Assembly (NCBI RefSeq): GCF_014193255.1
Contig: NZ_JACHZB010000007.1
Coordinates: 124,001 to 188,000 of the forward strand
DNA length: 64,000 nt
Origin: Rhizobium sp. BK196
GTDB taxonomy: Bacteria; Pseudomonadota; Alphaproteobacteria; Rhizobiales; Rhizobiaceae
Direction of reading: 5' to 3'
The position numbers were made by a program, and so were the translations under genes. Below, one piece after another: positions 34,969-44,156 of this stretch (positions are counted from its first letter, which is position 1; the number at the start of each line of letters is the position of its first letter). The notes under the pieces are model-generated. The model did not search any database and was not told where the DNA came from. It saw only the letters and a program-made list of their open reading frames with translations.

Positions 34969-37958
34969 GCGGCGCGAACCGTATCGTCGGCAAGGGCCGG
35001 CTGACGCCCGCAAGGACTGCGCGTTTCACCTTCGACGGCAGGAGCTATACGGCGCTCGAAGGCGATACCGTTGCCTCGGCCTTGATTGCCCATGGTGTGC
35101 ACCTTGTCGGGCGTTCGTTCAAATATCATCGCGCGCGCGGCATTCTTTCGGCGGGCGCCGAGGAGCCGAATGCGCTGATCGACGTTGCTCGCGACAGCGC
35201 TCGCAAGCAGCCGAATGTGCGGGCAACCGTGCAGGAAGTCTTCGACGGCATGATCGTGAAGTCGCAGAACCGTTGGCCGTCGCTTTCCTTCGATGTCGGT
35301 GCGGTCAACAACCTGTTTTCGCCCTTCTTTGCGGCGGGTTTCTACTACAAGACGTTCATGTGGCCGCGGGCCGCGTGGAAGCGCGTATACGAGCCGATGA
35401 TCCGTCGTGCTGCGGGTCTTGGAGTCGCTCCGACGGAAGACGATCCCGACCACTATGCCAGCCGTTATGCCCATTGCGACGTATTGGTCGTCGGTGCCGG
35501 TATTGCCGGTCTTTCGGCGGCATTGGCTGCTGCGGAAGCCGGAGCAAAAATCATCCTCTGCGATGAGCAGGCCGAAGCCGGCGGCGCGTTGCGCTTCGAT
35601 GCCGGCGTGAAAGTGGATGGGATCGATGGCTATGCCTGGGTGCAGAGAACCCTTGCGCGCCTGAAGGCCATGGAGAACGTGGAGCTCCTGACCCGCACCA
35701 CGGCCTTCGGCTACTACAACCATAATTTCGTCGGTCTCGTCGAACGCGTCACGGATCATATCGCCCGCCCCGACCGCGATCTGCCGCGCGAGCGGCTGTG
35801 GCAGGTCCGCGCCAAGCGCGTCATCCTGGCGACGGGTGCTATCGAGCGGCACATGGTGTTTCCGAACAACGACCGTCCCGGCATCATGCTCGCTTCGGCC
35901 GGGCGGATGTATCTCAATCATTATGGCGTTGCGGTCGGCCAAACGGTCGGCATCTATACGGCCCATGACTCTGCCTACGAGGCTGCTTTCGACCTGAAGC
36001 GGGCGGGTGTTTCGATTGCCGCGATCGTCGATGTCAGGCAGGCGCCGGGTGCCGCAGTATTGGCCGAAGCCCGTACGCTCGGCATCGATGTTTTGGCCGG
36101 TCAGTCGGTCGTCAATACGTCGGGTGCGCTTCGCATCTCGTCTATGACGGTCGCGCGCAATGGCGGCGGTTCGGCGCGCAAGATCAGCGTCGATGCGCTG
36201 CTTGTCTGCGCCGGCTGGACACCCTCCGTACATCTCTTCTCGCAGTCGCGTGGCAAGGTCGCCTTCGATGCCGAAACGCAGCGTTTCCTGCCCGGCACCT
36301 ATGCGCAGGATTGCCTTTCCGTCGGCGCCTGCAACGGTACGGATGGTCTGCAGCAGACCGTCGAGGAATCGCTTGCCGCCGGTGAACTGATGGCGCAGGC
36401 CGTCGGCAAAAAGGCAGGCAGAAAGATCAGCGTTTCCGTCGAGCAGGCGTTCGACTGGACGGGTGGCATGATTGGTGCTGCCGAAGGGGCCGGACCGGAG
36501 ACGAACGCCAAGGCGTTCATCGACTTCCAGCATGATGTCTGTGCCAAGGATATCCGCCTCGCTGTGCGCGAAGGTATGCATTCGATCGAGCACATCAAGC
36601 GCTTCACGACGAACGGCATGGCCTCCGACCAGGGCAAGCTATCCAACATGCATGGTCTGGCGATTGCCGCCGAAACACTCGGCAAGGATATTCCGCAGGT
36701 CGGCCTCACCACCTTCCGCGCGCCCTATACGCCGGTGACTTATGGTGCACTGATCGCGCATTCGCGTGGGTCGCTGTTTGACCCTACGCGCAAGACTCCG
36801 CTGCATGGCTGGGAAGAAGCCAAGGGCGCAGTCTTCGAGGATGTCGGCAACTGGAAGCGCGCCTGGTTCTATCCGCGTTCCGGCGAGACGATGCATCAGG
36901 CGGTTGCCCGCGAATGCCGGACTGCGCGCGAGGTCGCTGGTATCTTCGATGCCTCGACGCTCGGCAAGATCGAAGTCGTCGGGCCGGATGCCGCCGAATT
37001 CATGAACCTCATGTACACCAATGCCTGGGACACCCTGAAACCTGGCAAATGCCGATACGGCATCATGCTGCGCGAGGACGGCTTCGTTTATGACGACGGC
37101 GTCGTTGGTCGTCTCGCCGATGACCGTTTCCATGTGACGACGACGACCGGTGGGGCACCGCGCGTTCTCAATCACATGGAAGACTATCTGCAGACGGAAT
37201 TCCCGCATCTGAAGGTGTGGTTGACCTCTGTCACCGAGCAATGGGCTGTTATCGCTGTCCAAGGGCCGAAGGCGCGCGAGATCGTCGCACCGCTGGTTGA
37301 AGGGCTCGATATTTCCAACGAGGCCTTCCCGCATATGAGTGTGGCGGAGTGCAAGGTGGCAGGCGTTCCGGCACGTCTCTTCCGTGTCTCCTTCACCGGT
37401 GAAACGGGCTTCGAAATCAATGTGCCCGCCGATTACGGCCAGTCGGTGCTGGAAGCGGTTTGGGCCAATGCGGAGCCGCTCGGCGCCTGCGTCTACGGCA
37501 CGGAGACCATGCATGTGCTTCGCGCGGAAAAGGGCTATATCATCGTCGGCCAAGATACTGACGGTACGGTGACGCCTGATGACGCCGGGCTCTCCTGGGC
37601 GGTTTCCAAGAAGAAGACTGATTTTGTCGGTATTCGCGGGCTGAAGCGACCCGATCTCGTCAAGGAAGGCCGCAAGCAACTCGTCGGTCTTGCGACGAAG
37701 GATGCGAAGCTGGTGCTGGAGGAGGGGGCGCAGATTGTTGCCAACCCGAACCAGCCGAAACCGATGAAGATGCTCGGCCACGTAACATCGGCCTACTGGT
37801 CTGAAAATTGCGGTCGTTCGATTGCTTTTGCGCTGATCGAAGGCGGTCGCAATCTCGTGGGTGAAACGCTCTATGTGCCAATGCCGGATCGGACCATTCC
37901 GGTCGAGGTGACCGATCTGGTGTTCTTTGACAAGGAAGGAGGCCGTATCCATGGCTGA
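34965..37958 (+). CDS. soxA: Sarcosine oxidase, alpha subunit
   Basis: A 997-residue subunit. The N-terminal 100 residues have the Fer2_4-like fold (LEGDTVASALIAHG, SFKYHRARGILSAGAEEPNA) without iron-sulfur cysteines. The NAD-binding loop is VLVVGAGIAGLSAALAAAEAG (about residues 172-192). The C-terminal 380 residues are a glycine-cleavage T-like aminomethyl/folate domain that transfers the methyl group to tetrahydrofolate (FMNLMYTNAWDTLKPGKCRYGIML onward). It overlaps soxD by four bases and soxG by eight, so translation is coupled. Confidence 0.95.
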   Translation: MSGANRIVGKGRLTPARTARFTFDGRSYTALEGDTVASALIAHGVHLVGRSFKYHRARGILSAGAEEPNALIDVARDSARKQPNVRATVQEVFDGMIVKSQNRWPSLSFDVGAVNNLFSPFFAAGFYYKTFMWPRAAWKRVYEPMIRRAAGLGVAPTEDDPDHYASRYAHCDVLVVGAGIAGLSAALAAAEAGAKIILCDEQAEAGGALRFDAGVKVDGIDGYAWVQRTLARLKAMENVELLTRTTAFGYYNHNFVGLVERVTDHIARPDRDLPRERLWQVRAKRVILATGAIERHMVFPNNDRPGIMLASAGRMYLNHYGVAVGQTVGIYTAHDSAYEAAFDLKRAGVSIAAIVDVRQAPGAAVLAEARTLGIDVLAGQSVVNTSGALRISSMTVARNGGGSARKISVDALLVCAGWTPSVHLFSQSRGKVAFDAETQRFLPGTYAQDCLSVGACNGTDGLQQTVEESLAAGELMAQAVGKKAGRKISVSVEQAFDWTGGMIGAAEGAGPETNAKAFIDFQHDVCAKDIRLAVREGMHSIEHIKRFTTNGMASDQGKLSNMHGLAIAAETLGKDIPQVGLTTFRAPYTPVTYGALIAHSRGSLFDPTRKTPLHGWEEAKGAVFEDVGNWKRAWFYPRSGETMHQAVARECRTAREVAGIFDASTLGKIEVVGPDAAEFMNLMYTNAWDTLKPGKCRYGIMLREDGFVYDDGVVGRLADDRFHVTTTTGGAPRVLNHMEDYLQTEFPHLKVWLTSVTEQWAVIAVQGPKAREIVAPLVEGLDISNEAFPHMSVAECKVAGVPARLFRVSFTGETGFEINVPADYGQSVLEAVWANAEPLGACVYGTETMHVLRAEKGYIIVGQDTDGTVTPDDAGLSWAVSKKKTDFVGIRGLKRPDLVKEGRKQLVGLATKDAKLVLEEGAQIVANPNQPKPMKMLGHVTSAYWSENCGRSIAFALIEGGRNLVGETLYVPMPDRTIPVEVTDLVFFDKEGGRIHG

Positions 37959-38499
37959 GGTCGCAATTCGCAAGCCGGCTCTCTCCGGTCTCCTTGCCGG
38001 TTCGGCGACGGTGCGCCTGACGGTGGCGCCGGTCGCAAGCCGCCTTTCGCTGCGTGCGCCGGCCGAATCCGTATCCGCACTATCTTCTGCGCTGGGGGTG
38101 ACCCTGCCGACAGCACCCAAGACCTCCGGCAGTGCCGGAGGGCGTTCGGCATTCTGGCTGGGACCGGACGAATGGCTCGTTATTGACGAGGCTGGTTCAG
38201 ATCTTCTGTCGCTTCTTTCTGGCGCGGACGCTCTTCACTCGGCGGTCGATGTTTCTCACCGCAATGTGGGTATTACTGTTTCAGGACCGGGTGCGGAGGT
38301 GACGCTGTCGGCGGGCTGCCCGCAGGATCTCTCTCTGGAGACTTTTCCGGTGGGTGCTTGCTCGCGGACAATCTTCGGCAAGGCCGAAATCGTGCTCTTC
38401 CGCACCGAGGAGGATACGTTCCGGGTGGAATGCTGGCGGTCGTTTTCGGATTATGTCTTCGGCCTGCTCGCCGAAGGCGCCGAGGACGCGAGCCATTAA
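37951..38499 (+). CDS. soxG: Sarcosine oxidase, gamma subunit
   Basis: A 182-residue subunit of the heterotetramer, related to the folate-binding GcvT fold. The characteristic WLGPDEWLVI block is at about 70-79 and SAVDVSHRNVGITVSGPGAEVTLSAGCPQDL at about 97-128. The ATG at 37951 follows AAGGAAGGAGGCC and lies inside the end of soxA. Folate genes such as purU or glyA, often next in the operon, are absent; a convergent gene begins after 15 bases. Confidence 0.93.
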   Translation: MAEVAIRKPALSGLLAGSATVRLTVAPVASRLSLRAPAESVSALSSALGVTLPTAPKTSGSAGGRSAFWLGPDEWLVIDEAGSDLLSLLSGADALHSAVDVSHRNVGITVSGPGAEVTLSAGCPQDLSLETFPVGACSRTIFGKAEIVLFRTEEDTFRVECWRSFSDYVFGLLAEGAEDASH

Positions 38500-38514
38500 G
38501 GTCCGCAGAGAACC

Positions 38515-39003
38515 TTAAACGTCTTCCGGCCGATCTTTCGGGTCGAACTGGATGATAGTGATCCAGCGGGCGGTTAGTGCCGGCTTCTTTTCGTTCTCGA
38601 TTTCGATCGAGACATCATAGGTCGTCATCAGCATGCCGGCGCCGCGAAAGCGGGCGTCCGAGAGCACGAAGTGGCCGCGAATGCGAGTGCCGCTCCTGAC
38701 CGGCGACATGAAGCGGATCTTATCGAAACCGTAATTGATACCCATCGTCTGCTCGCGCACCTTGGGCAGGCAGTTGTAATTCATCGTCGACAGCAGCGAG
38801 AGCGTCAGGAAACCATGGGCGATGGTCCCACCGAAGGGACTTTCGGCTGCTGCGCGAATGGGGTCGACGTGAATGAACTGATGGTCGCCGGTTGCCTCGG
38901 CAAAGGCATCGATCATCTTCTGATCGACAAGGATCCAGTCGGACAACCCAGTTTCCGTACCAACCAGTCCCTGGACCTCCGAGAGCGAAATTTCCGTGAC
39001 CAT
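38515..39003 (-). CDS. MaoC-like hydratase (NodN/MaoC family)
   Basis: A 162-residue single hot-dog domain. The catalytic Asp-His hydratase motif is in AFAEATGDHQFIHVDP, followed by GGTIAHGFLTLSLLS, both typical of R-specific enoyl-CoA hydratases and of the NodN subfamily. The protein probably hydrates an enoyl-thioester. It converges on soxG and is separated by 88 bases from glgX. NodN homologues occur in many bacteria, so a role in nodulation cannot be inferred. Confidence 0.9.
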   Translation of the reverse strand: MVTEISLSEVQGLVGTETGLSDWILVDQKMIDAFAEATGDHQFIHVDPIRAAAESPFGGTIAHGFLTLSLLSTMNYNCLPKVREQTMGINYGFDKIRFMSPVRSGTRIRGHFVLSDARFRGAGMLMTTYDVSIEIENEKKPALTARWITIIQFDPKDRPEDV

Positions 39004-39091
39004 GCATTCCTCGTAAAAAGTCGCAGCCGCAAAGCCTTATCCCGCATTCATGACGATTGCGATAATGATTCGCACGGGCGGGTTTCGTCGA

Positions 39092-41062
39092 TCAATTTTC
39101 CACGAAAAAGGCGACCGAACGTGGCTCAACTGTGGCACGGCCGCCTACGTTCCGCGCGCCATCCGGCAAAAGCTGGCGCCAGTTTGCTTCGCCGACTGAA
39201 GGCAGCTTGAAGGGTAGGTGCTGTTGAGAGCGGTTGAAGAGAACGGCGAGGCGAGTCCGCCTGCGGCTAGCACGATCATCGGTCGTAAGTATCATGCCGA
39301 GGGTGGAAAGCGAGGGGGTCTCCCATTCGCCCGTTGTCATCGGCTCGCCGGATAGCGAGATCCATTCCACATCCCCATTGCCGGAGAAGAAGGTCAGGTC
39401 GGAGAAGACCGAGAAGCGGCGGCGAAGGGTTGCGAGGAAGGCGGTGTGGGCGATCAAGTCTTCGTCCAGCAGCTTCCAGTCGATCCAGGTGATCTCGTTG
39501 TCCTGGCAATAGGCATTGTTGTTGCCGTGCTGCGTGCGTCCGCCTTCATCTCCGGCCGTCAGCATGACGCTGCCGCGGCTGGCAAAGAGGGTGGAGATGA
39601 GCGCCTTGACATCGGCCTTGCGTAGCTCCCGGATGACAGGATAGGCCGTTTCACCTTCGACGCCGTTGTTCCAGGAATGGTTCTCGTTGTGGCCGTCGCG
39701 ATTGTTCTCGCCGTTCGCCTCGTTGTGCTTGCCGCTATAGGATACGAGGTCCATGAGCGTGAAACCGTCATGTGCCGCGAGGAAATTGACGCTACGCGTC
39801 TCAGCCCCACCATTGGCTGAGAAAATGTTCGACGAGCCGGCCAGGACGGTTGCGAGCGAACCCGTCTTCCAGTCATCGCCACGCCAATAGCACCTCACGT
39901 CATCGCGGGACCGATCGTTCCATTCGAGGAAGGGCGGAGGGAAATTGCCGAGCTGATAGCCGCTTGGGCCGATATCCCAGGGTTCGGCAATCATGATGCG
40001 ATCGCCGAGTAAATCGTCGGCGAGAATCGCGGCCAGCGTGCCGTTCCGATCGAAGCCGTTTGCCGTGCGACCAAGAACCGGAGCCAGATCGAAACGGAAG
40101 CCGTCGACGCCGGCATTGCGGACGAAATGGCGCAGGCTGTCGATGATGAGTCGCTGGACATAGGGATGGTCGCAGGCAACCGTATTGCCGGTGCCGGTAT
40201 CGTTGACGAGCACGGATGGCCGGTCCGCTACGTGGCGATAGTAGCTGAGATTGTCGATACCGCGCAGCGATAGCGTCGTGCCGTAGCGATCGCTTTCGCC
40301 CGTATGGTTGAAAACGAGGTCGAGGATGACGGCGATGCCTTCCTCATGCAGCTTCGCCACGGTGTCGCTCAGCTCTGCGATACCTCCTGGCACGACGCGC
40401 GGATCGAGTGCCATGAAGGCAACGGGATTGTAGCCCCAGCCGTTCGTCAGTCCAAGTGGAGGCAGATGGCGTTCGTCGATCCATGCGATGATGGGCATCA
40501 GCTCGACGGCATCGACGCCTATACGCTTCAGGTGCGCGATGACGGAGGGATGGGCCAGAGCGGCGACTGTGCCGCGCTGAGCTTCCGGCACGTCCGGATG
40601 CAGGATGGTGAAGGGCTTGACGGCCACCTCATAAATAAAGCCGCCCGGTTTGAAGAGCGGCTTTTGGCTTTTGAGAGGCGCGTCTTTGGTGACGACAGAC
40701 TTCGGGATCAGGTGCTGCGTATCTTCTCCGAAGATGCCGAGCCGCGGGTCGTAATGAAAAGGCCCATCGACGGCCTTGGCATAGGGATCGATCAGCAGTT
40801 TCGAGGGGTCGAACCACAGGCCGTTATCCGGAGCGTAAATGCCGTCAGCGCGGTAGCCGTAGCGCGCGCCTTCCTTCACTCCATCGACAAAAAGACGGAA
40901 GACATGGTCGCTGTCACGGGCCATGGGGAGCCTCGCATATTCCTTGCCGTCATCGTCGAAGAGGCAGAGATCGATCTGCGCTGCATGATGCGACCAGACA
41001 GAAAATTCAACGCCCGTTTCGAAAACGATGGCGCCGCCCTGTGCGGAACTGTTGCCCCCCAT
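39092..41062 (-). CDS. glgX: Glycogen debranching enzyme
   Basis: A 656-residue GH13 isoamylase-type enzyme that cleaves alpha-1,6 links in phosphorylase-trimmed glycogen. An N-terminal CBM48 (about 8-95) precedes the barrel, whose motifs are LDLVFNHTGE, GFRFDLAPVLG (nucleophile Asp), MIAEPWDIG (acid Glu) and FLAAHDGFTLMDLVSY (third carboxylate). It is the last gene of the leftward glg operon, 12 bases after pgm. No strong terminator hairpin was seen after it. Confidence 0.95.
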   Translation of the reverse strand: MGGNSSAQGGAIVFETGVEFSVWSHHAAQIDLCLFDDDGKEYARLPMARDSDHVFRLFVDGVKEGARYGYRADGIYAPDNGLWFDPSKLLIDPYAKAVDGPFHYDPRLGIFGEDTQHLIPKSVVTKDAPLKSQKPLFKPGGFIYEVAVKPFTILHPDVPEAQRGTVAALAHPSVIAHLKRIGVDAVELMPIIAWIDERHLPPLGLTNGWGYNPVAFMALDPRVVPGGIAELSDTVAKLHEEGIAVILDLVFNHTGESDRYGTTLSLRGIDNLSYYRHVADRPSVLVNDTGTGNTVACDHPYVQRLIIDSLRHFVRNAGVDGFRFDLAPVLGRTANGFDRNGTLAAILADDLLGDRIMIAEPWDIGPSGYQLGNFPPPFLEWNDRSRDDVRCYWRGDDWKTGSLATVLAGSSNIFSANGGAETRSVNFLAAHDGFTLMDLVSYSGKHNEANGENNRDGHNENHSWNNGVEGETAYPVIRELRKADVKALISTLFASRGSVMLTAGDEGGRTQHGNNNAYCQDNEITWIDWKLLDEDLIAHTAFLATLRRRFSVFSDLTFFSGNGDVEWISLSGEPMTTGEWETPSLSTLGMILTTDDRASRRRTRLAVLFNRSQQHLPFKLPSVGEANWRQLLPDGARNVGGRATVEPRSVAFFVEN

Positions 41063-41074
41063 ATGCCCCCCGGA

Positions 41075-42706
41075 TCAGGTGATCACGGTCGGCTCGTTGC
41101 GTCCCGTGCGCTCACGAATGTTGGCGATGCTTTCCGCGGCCGCAATCAGATCGGCGAGCGCTTCCTGCGTTTCGATATTATGGCGAGTCGAATCCGGCTC
41201 ATAGCGCTCGATATAGACGCGCAGGGTTGCGCCAGACGTGCCGGTGCCGGAAAGGCGGAAGACGACGCGGGAGCCGCCCTGGAAAAGGACGCGAATACCC
41301 TGATGTTCGCTGACCGACTTGTCGACCGGATCGTGATAGGCGAAATCGTCAGCCTTCTCGACGGTCAGATCACCGAAGGTCTTGCCGGGCAAGGTGGAAA
41401 GCTGGCTGCGCAGATTGTCCACCAGACCGTTTGCGGCATCGCTGTCGACGCCTTCATAGTCATGGCGGGAATAGTAGTTGCGGCCATAGGTCTGCCAGTG
41501 CTGAGTGACGATTTCCTGCACGCTCTCGCCGCGGACGGCCAGGATGTTAAGCCAAAGCAGAACGGCCCAGAGGCCATCCTTCTCACGGACGTGGCTGGAG
41601 CCGGTGCCGGCGCTTTCTTCGCCGCAGATCGTCGCCATGCCGGCGTCGAGCAGGTTGCCGAAGAATTTCCAGCCGGTCGGGGTCTCGTAAATGCCGATGC
41701 CGCGCTTTTCAGCCACGCGATCGGCCGCGCCTGATGTCGGCATGGAACGTGCGATACCCGCGAGGCCGCCGGAATAGCCGGGCGCCAGGTTGGCGTTGGC
41801 AGCGAGAATTGCAAGGCTGTCCGACGGGGTGACGAAAATGCCGCGACCGATGATGAGGTTGCGGTCGCCGTCGCCGTCGGATGCGGCGCCGAAATCGGGC
41901 GCATCCTCACCCATCATCTCGTCGTAAAGTTCCTTGGCATGAACGAGGTTAGGGTCCGGATGATGGCCGCCGAAATCCGGGAGCGGCATGAAATTGCGCA
42001 CGGAACCCGAGGGAGCGCCGAGACGGTTCTCGAAGATTTCCTTGGCATAGGGGCCGGTAACGGCGCTCATGGCATCGAAGGCGATGCGGAAGCCAAGGCT
42101 GATGAGGTTGCGGATCGCACCGAAATCAAAGAGCTCTTCCATCAACGCGGCATAGTCTTCGACCGGATCGATGACCGAAAGAATCATGCCGCCCGGCAGC
42201 TCCTCCTTGCCGATGCGGTCGATATTGACGTCGCCGAAGTCGGCGATCTTGTAGCTCTCGATCGTCTTGGAACGAGCAAAGATCGCGTCGGTGATCTTTT
42301 CCGGTGCCGGACCGCCATTGTTGACATTGTACTTGATGCCGAAGTCTTCTGTCGGGCCGCCGGGATTGTGGCTGGCCGACAGGATAATGCCACCGAAGGC
42401 TTTGTATTTGCGGATGATATGGGAAGCTGCCGGGGTTGAGAGAATGCCGCCCTTGCCCACCATGACCTTGCCGAAGCCATTGGCGGCGGCCATTTTGACC
42501 GCCTTCTGAATGACTTCGCGGTTATAGTAGCGTCCGTCGCCGCCGATGACCAAACACTTGCCCTGATAACCTTCGAGCGAATCGAAGATCGACTGGATGA
42601 AGTTCTCCGCATAGTTCGGCTGCTGGAAGACGGGAACCTTCTTGCGCAGACCCGAGGTGCCAGGCTTCTGGTCCTGATAGGGCGTGGTTGGAATGGACTT
42701 GATCAT
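41075..42706 (-). CDS. pgm: Phosphoglucomutase (alpha-D-glucose-specific)
   Basis: A 543-residue phosphohexomutase that interconverts glucose-1- and glucose-6-phosphate. The phosphoserine loop is ILSASHNPGGP (about 129-139), the metal loop DGDGDRNL (about 280-287), the sugar loop GEESAG (about 358-363) and the phosphate-binding loop RLSGTGTSGATLR near the C-terminus. It starts one base beyond the glgA stop and supplies or drains the glucose-1-phosphate used by GlgC and produced by GlgP. Confidence 0.96.
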   Translation of the reverse strand: MIKSIPTTPYQDQKPGTSGLRKKVPVFQQPNYAENFIQSIFDSLEGYQGKCLVIGGDGRYYNREVIQKAVKMAAANGFGKVMVGKGGILSTPAASHIIRKYKAFGGIILSASHNPGGPTEDFGIKYNVNNGGPAPEKITDAIFARSKTIESYKIADFGDVNIDRIGKEELPGGMILSVIDPVEDYAALMEELFDFGAIRNLISLGFRIAFDAMSAVTGPYAKEIFENRLGAPSGSVRNFMPLPDFGGHHPDPNLVHAKELYDEMMGEDAPDFGAASDGDGDRNLIIGRGIFVTPSDSLAILAANANLAPGYSGGLAGIARSMPTSGAADRVAEKRGIGIYETPTGWKFFGNLLDAGMATICGEESAGTGSSHVREKDGLWAVLLWLNILAVRGESVQEIVTQHWQTYGRNYYSRHDYEGVDSDAANGLVDNLRSQLSTLPGKTFGDLTVEKADDFAYHDPVDKSVSEHQGIRVLFQGGSRVVFRLSGTGTSGATLRVYIERYEPDSTRHNIETQEALADLIAAAESIANIRERTGRNEPTVIT

Positions 42707-42707
42707 T

Positions 42708-44153
42708 TTAGGTCATGCCTTTCGAGACGAGGCTTGAATACAGGACAACATAACGTTCGGCGCTCTTCTCCCAAGAGACATCCGACTTCATGCCCTGCTT
42801 TTGCAATTGGGTCCAGACTTTTTGATCTGCGTAAAGGTGCATGGCGCGGCGCAGTGCCTGTAGCATGCTTTCTTCGTTTACCGGTGCGAATTGTATGCCT
42901 GTCGCCACCTTGGCTGCAAGTGCGGCATGATTGGCATCGATCACCGTATCGTTGAGACCGCCGGTGCGCGCCACGATCGGTACACAGCCGTAACGCAAGC
43001 CATAAAGCTGGGTGAGGCCGCAGGGCTCGAAGCGCGACGGGATGATGATTGCGTCGCAGCCGGCTTGCATGAGGTGCGACATCGGCTCGTTATAACCGAT
43101 GGAAACGCCGATGCGACCGGGGTTGCGATGGGCGGCAGCCAACAGCGCGCCTTCGAGCGCCGCTTCGCCCGATCCGAGAACGACGAGTTTGCCGCCAAAA
43201 GCGGCGACCTTGTCGGCCGCGCTTGCGACGAGATCCATGCCTTTTTGCCAGGTGAGCCGGCTGATGACGCAGAATATCGGCGCGTCGTCATGGTCAAGAT
43301 GGAAGAACTCCTCGATCGACCTGCGGTTTTCAGCGCGGTTTTTGAGCGTCGTCGGACCGTAATGGGTATGGACGACCGGATCGGTCGCCGGATTCCAGAT
43401 ATCAGCGTCGATGCCGTTGACGATGCCATGCAGTACGTCGCGGCGGCTGGCGATGACGCCTTCCAGGCCCATGCCGAATTCCGGGGTCAGGATTTCGTCG
43501 GCATACGAAGGGCTGACTGTAGTGATGGCCGTGGCGGTCTGCAGGCCCCCCTTGAGGAAACCGACCGTGCCGTAATATTCGATGCTTTCGGTAGCGAAAG
43601 CGTGCGGTGGCAGACGAAGGTGTGGGAAGATATCGGCGCCGAACTGACCCTGGAAGGCGATGTTATGGATCGTCAGAATGCTCGGCAGTTCCGGCGTCGG
43701 ATAATAGCGCATGTAGACCGGCACCATGGCGGATTGCCAATCGTGCGCATGCACGAGATCCGGGCGCCATCCGGGCAGCAGGCCTGCAGCGATCTCGGAA
43801 CCTGCCAGCGAAAGGGCGGCGAAGCGGCGCCAATTATCGGGGTGATCCTTGCCGTTCGTATCGAGATAGGGACCGCCGGGACGATCGTAATAGGCGGGAG
43901 CATCGAGGACGAGAATATCGAGACCCTGATGCTCGGCCTCGAGCACGCGTGCAGGCTGGCCGAGAAGATCGGAAAACTCCAGCCGGACGGCCGGATTTTG
44001 CAAGAGTTTCATCACGGCGGGATAGCCGGGCATTAGGGTCTTGGTTTCGATACCGAAGGATTTGAGGGCTATCGGCAGGGCGCCCGCCACGTCGGCAAGG
44101 CCCCCTGTCTTGATCAGCGGGAAGACTTCGGACGAAACCGAAAGAACTTTCAT
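42708..44153 (-). CDS. glgA: Glycogen synthase (ADP-glucose)
   Basis: A 481-residue GT5 glycosyltransferase extending alpha-1,4-glucan from ADP-glucose. The N-terminal KTGGLADVAGALP (15-28) binds ADP-glucose, HDWQSAMVP lies near 136, and the C-terminal IIPSRFEPCGLTQLYGLRYG (about 372-391) holds the catalytic Glu. Its ATG is three bases after the glgC stop. Confidence 0.96.
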   Translation of the reverse strand: MKVLSVSSEVFPLIKTGGLADVAGALPIALKSFGIETKTLMPGYPAVMKLLQNPAVRLEFSDLLGQPARVLEAEHQGLDILVLDAPAYYDRPGGPYLDTNGKDHPDNWRRFAALSLAGSEIAAGLLPGWRPDLVHAHDWQSAMVPVYMRYYPTPELPSILTIHNIAFQGQFGADIFPHLRLPPHAFATESIEYYGTVGFLKGGLQTATAITTVSPSYADEILTPEFGMGLEGVIASRRDVLHGIVNGIDADIWNPATDPVVHTHYGPTTLKNRAENRRSIEEFFHLDHDDAPIFCVISRLTWQKGMDLVASAADKVAAFGGKLVVLGSGEAALEGALLAAAHRNPGRIGVSIGYNEPMSHLMQAGCDAIIIPSRFEPCGLTQLYGLRYGCVPIVARTGGLNDTVIDANHAALAAKVATGIQFAPVNEESMLQALRRAMHLYADQKVWTQLQKQGMKSDVSWEKSAERYVVLYSSLVSKGMT

Positions 44154-44156
44154 AAG

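Noticed and set aside
38515..39003. Nodulation gene nodN
   Set aside because: The NodN/MaoC family is widespread and no nod genes are nearby.
40304..41734. 476-codon open frame across glgX and pgm on the plus strand
   Set aside because: Runs antisense through two genes of a conserved operon.
42891..44036. 381-codon open frame opposite glgA
   Set aside because: Antisense to a clear glycogen synthase; no domain or ribosome site.
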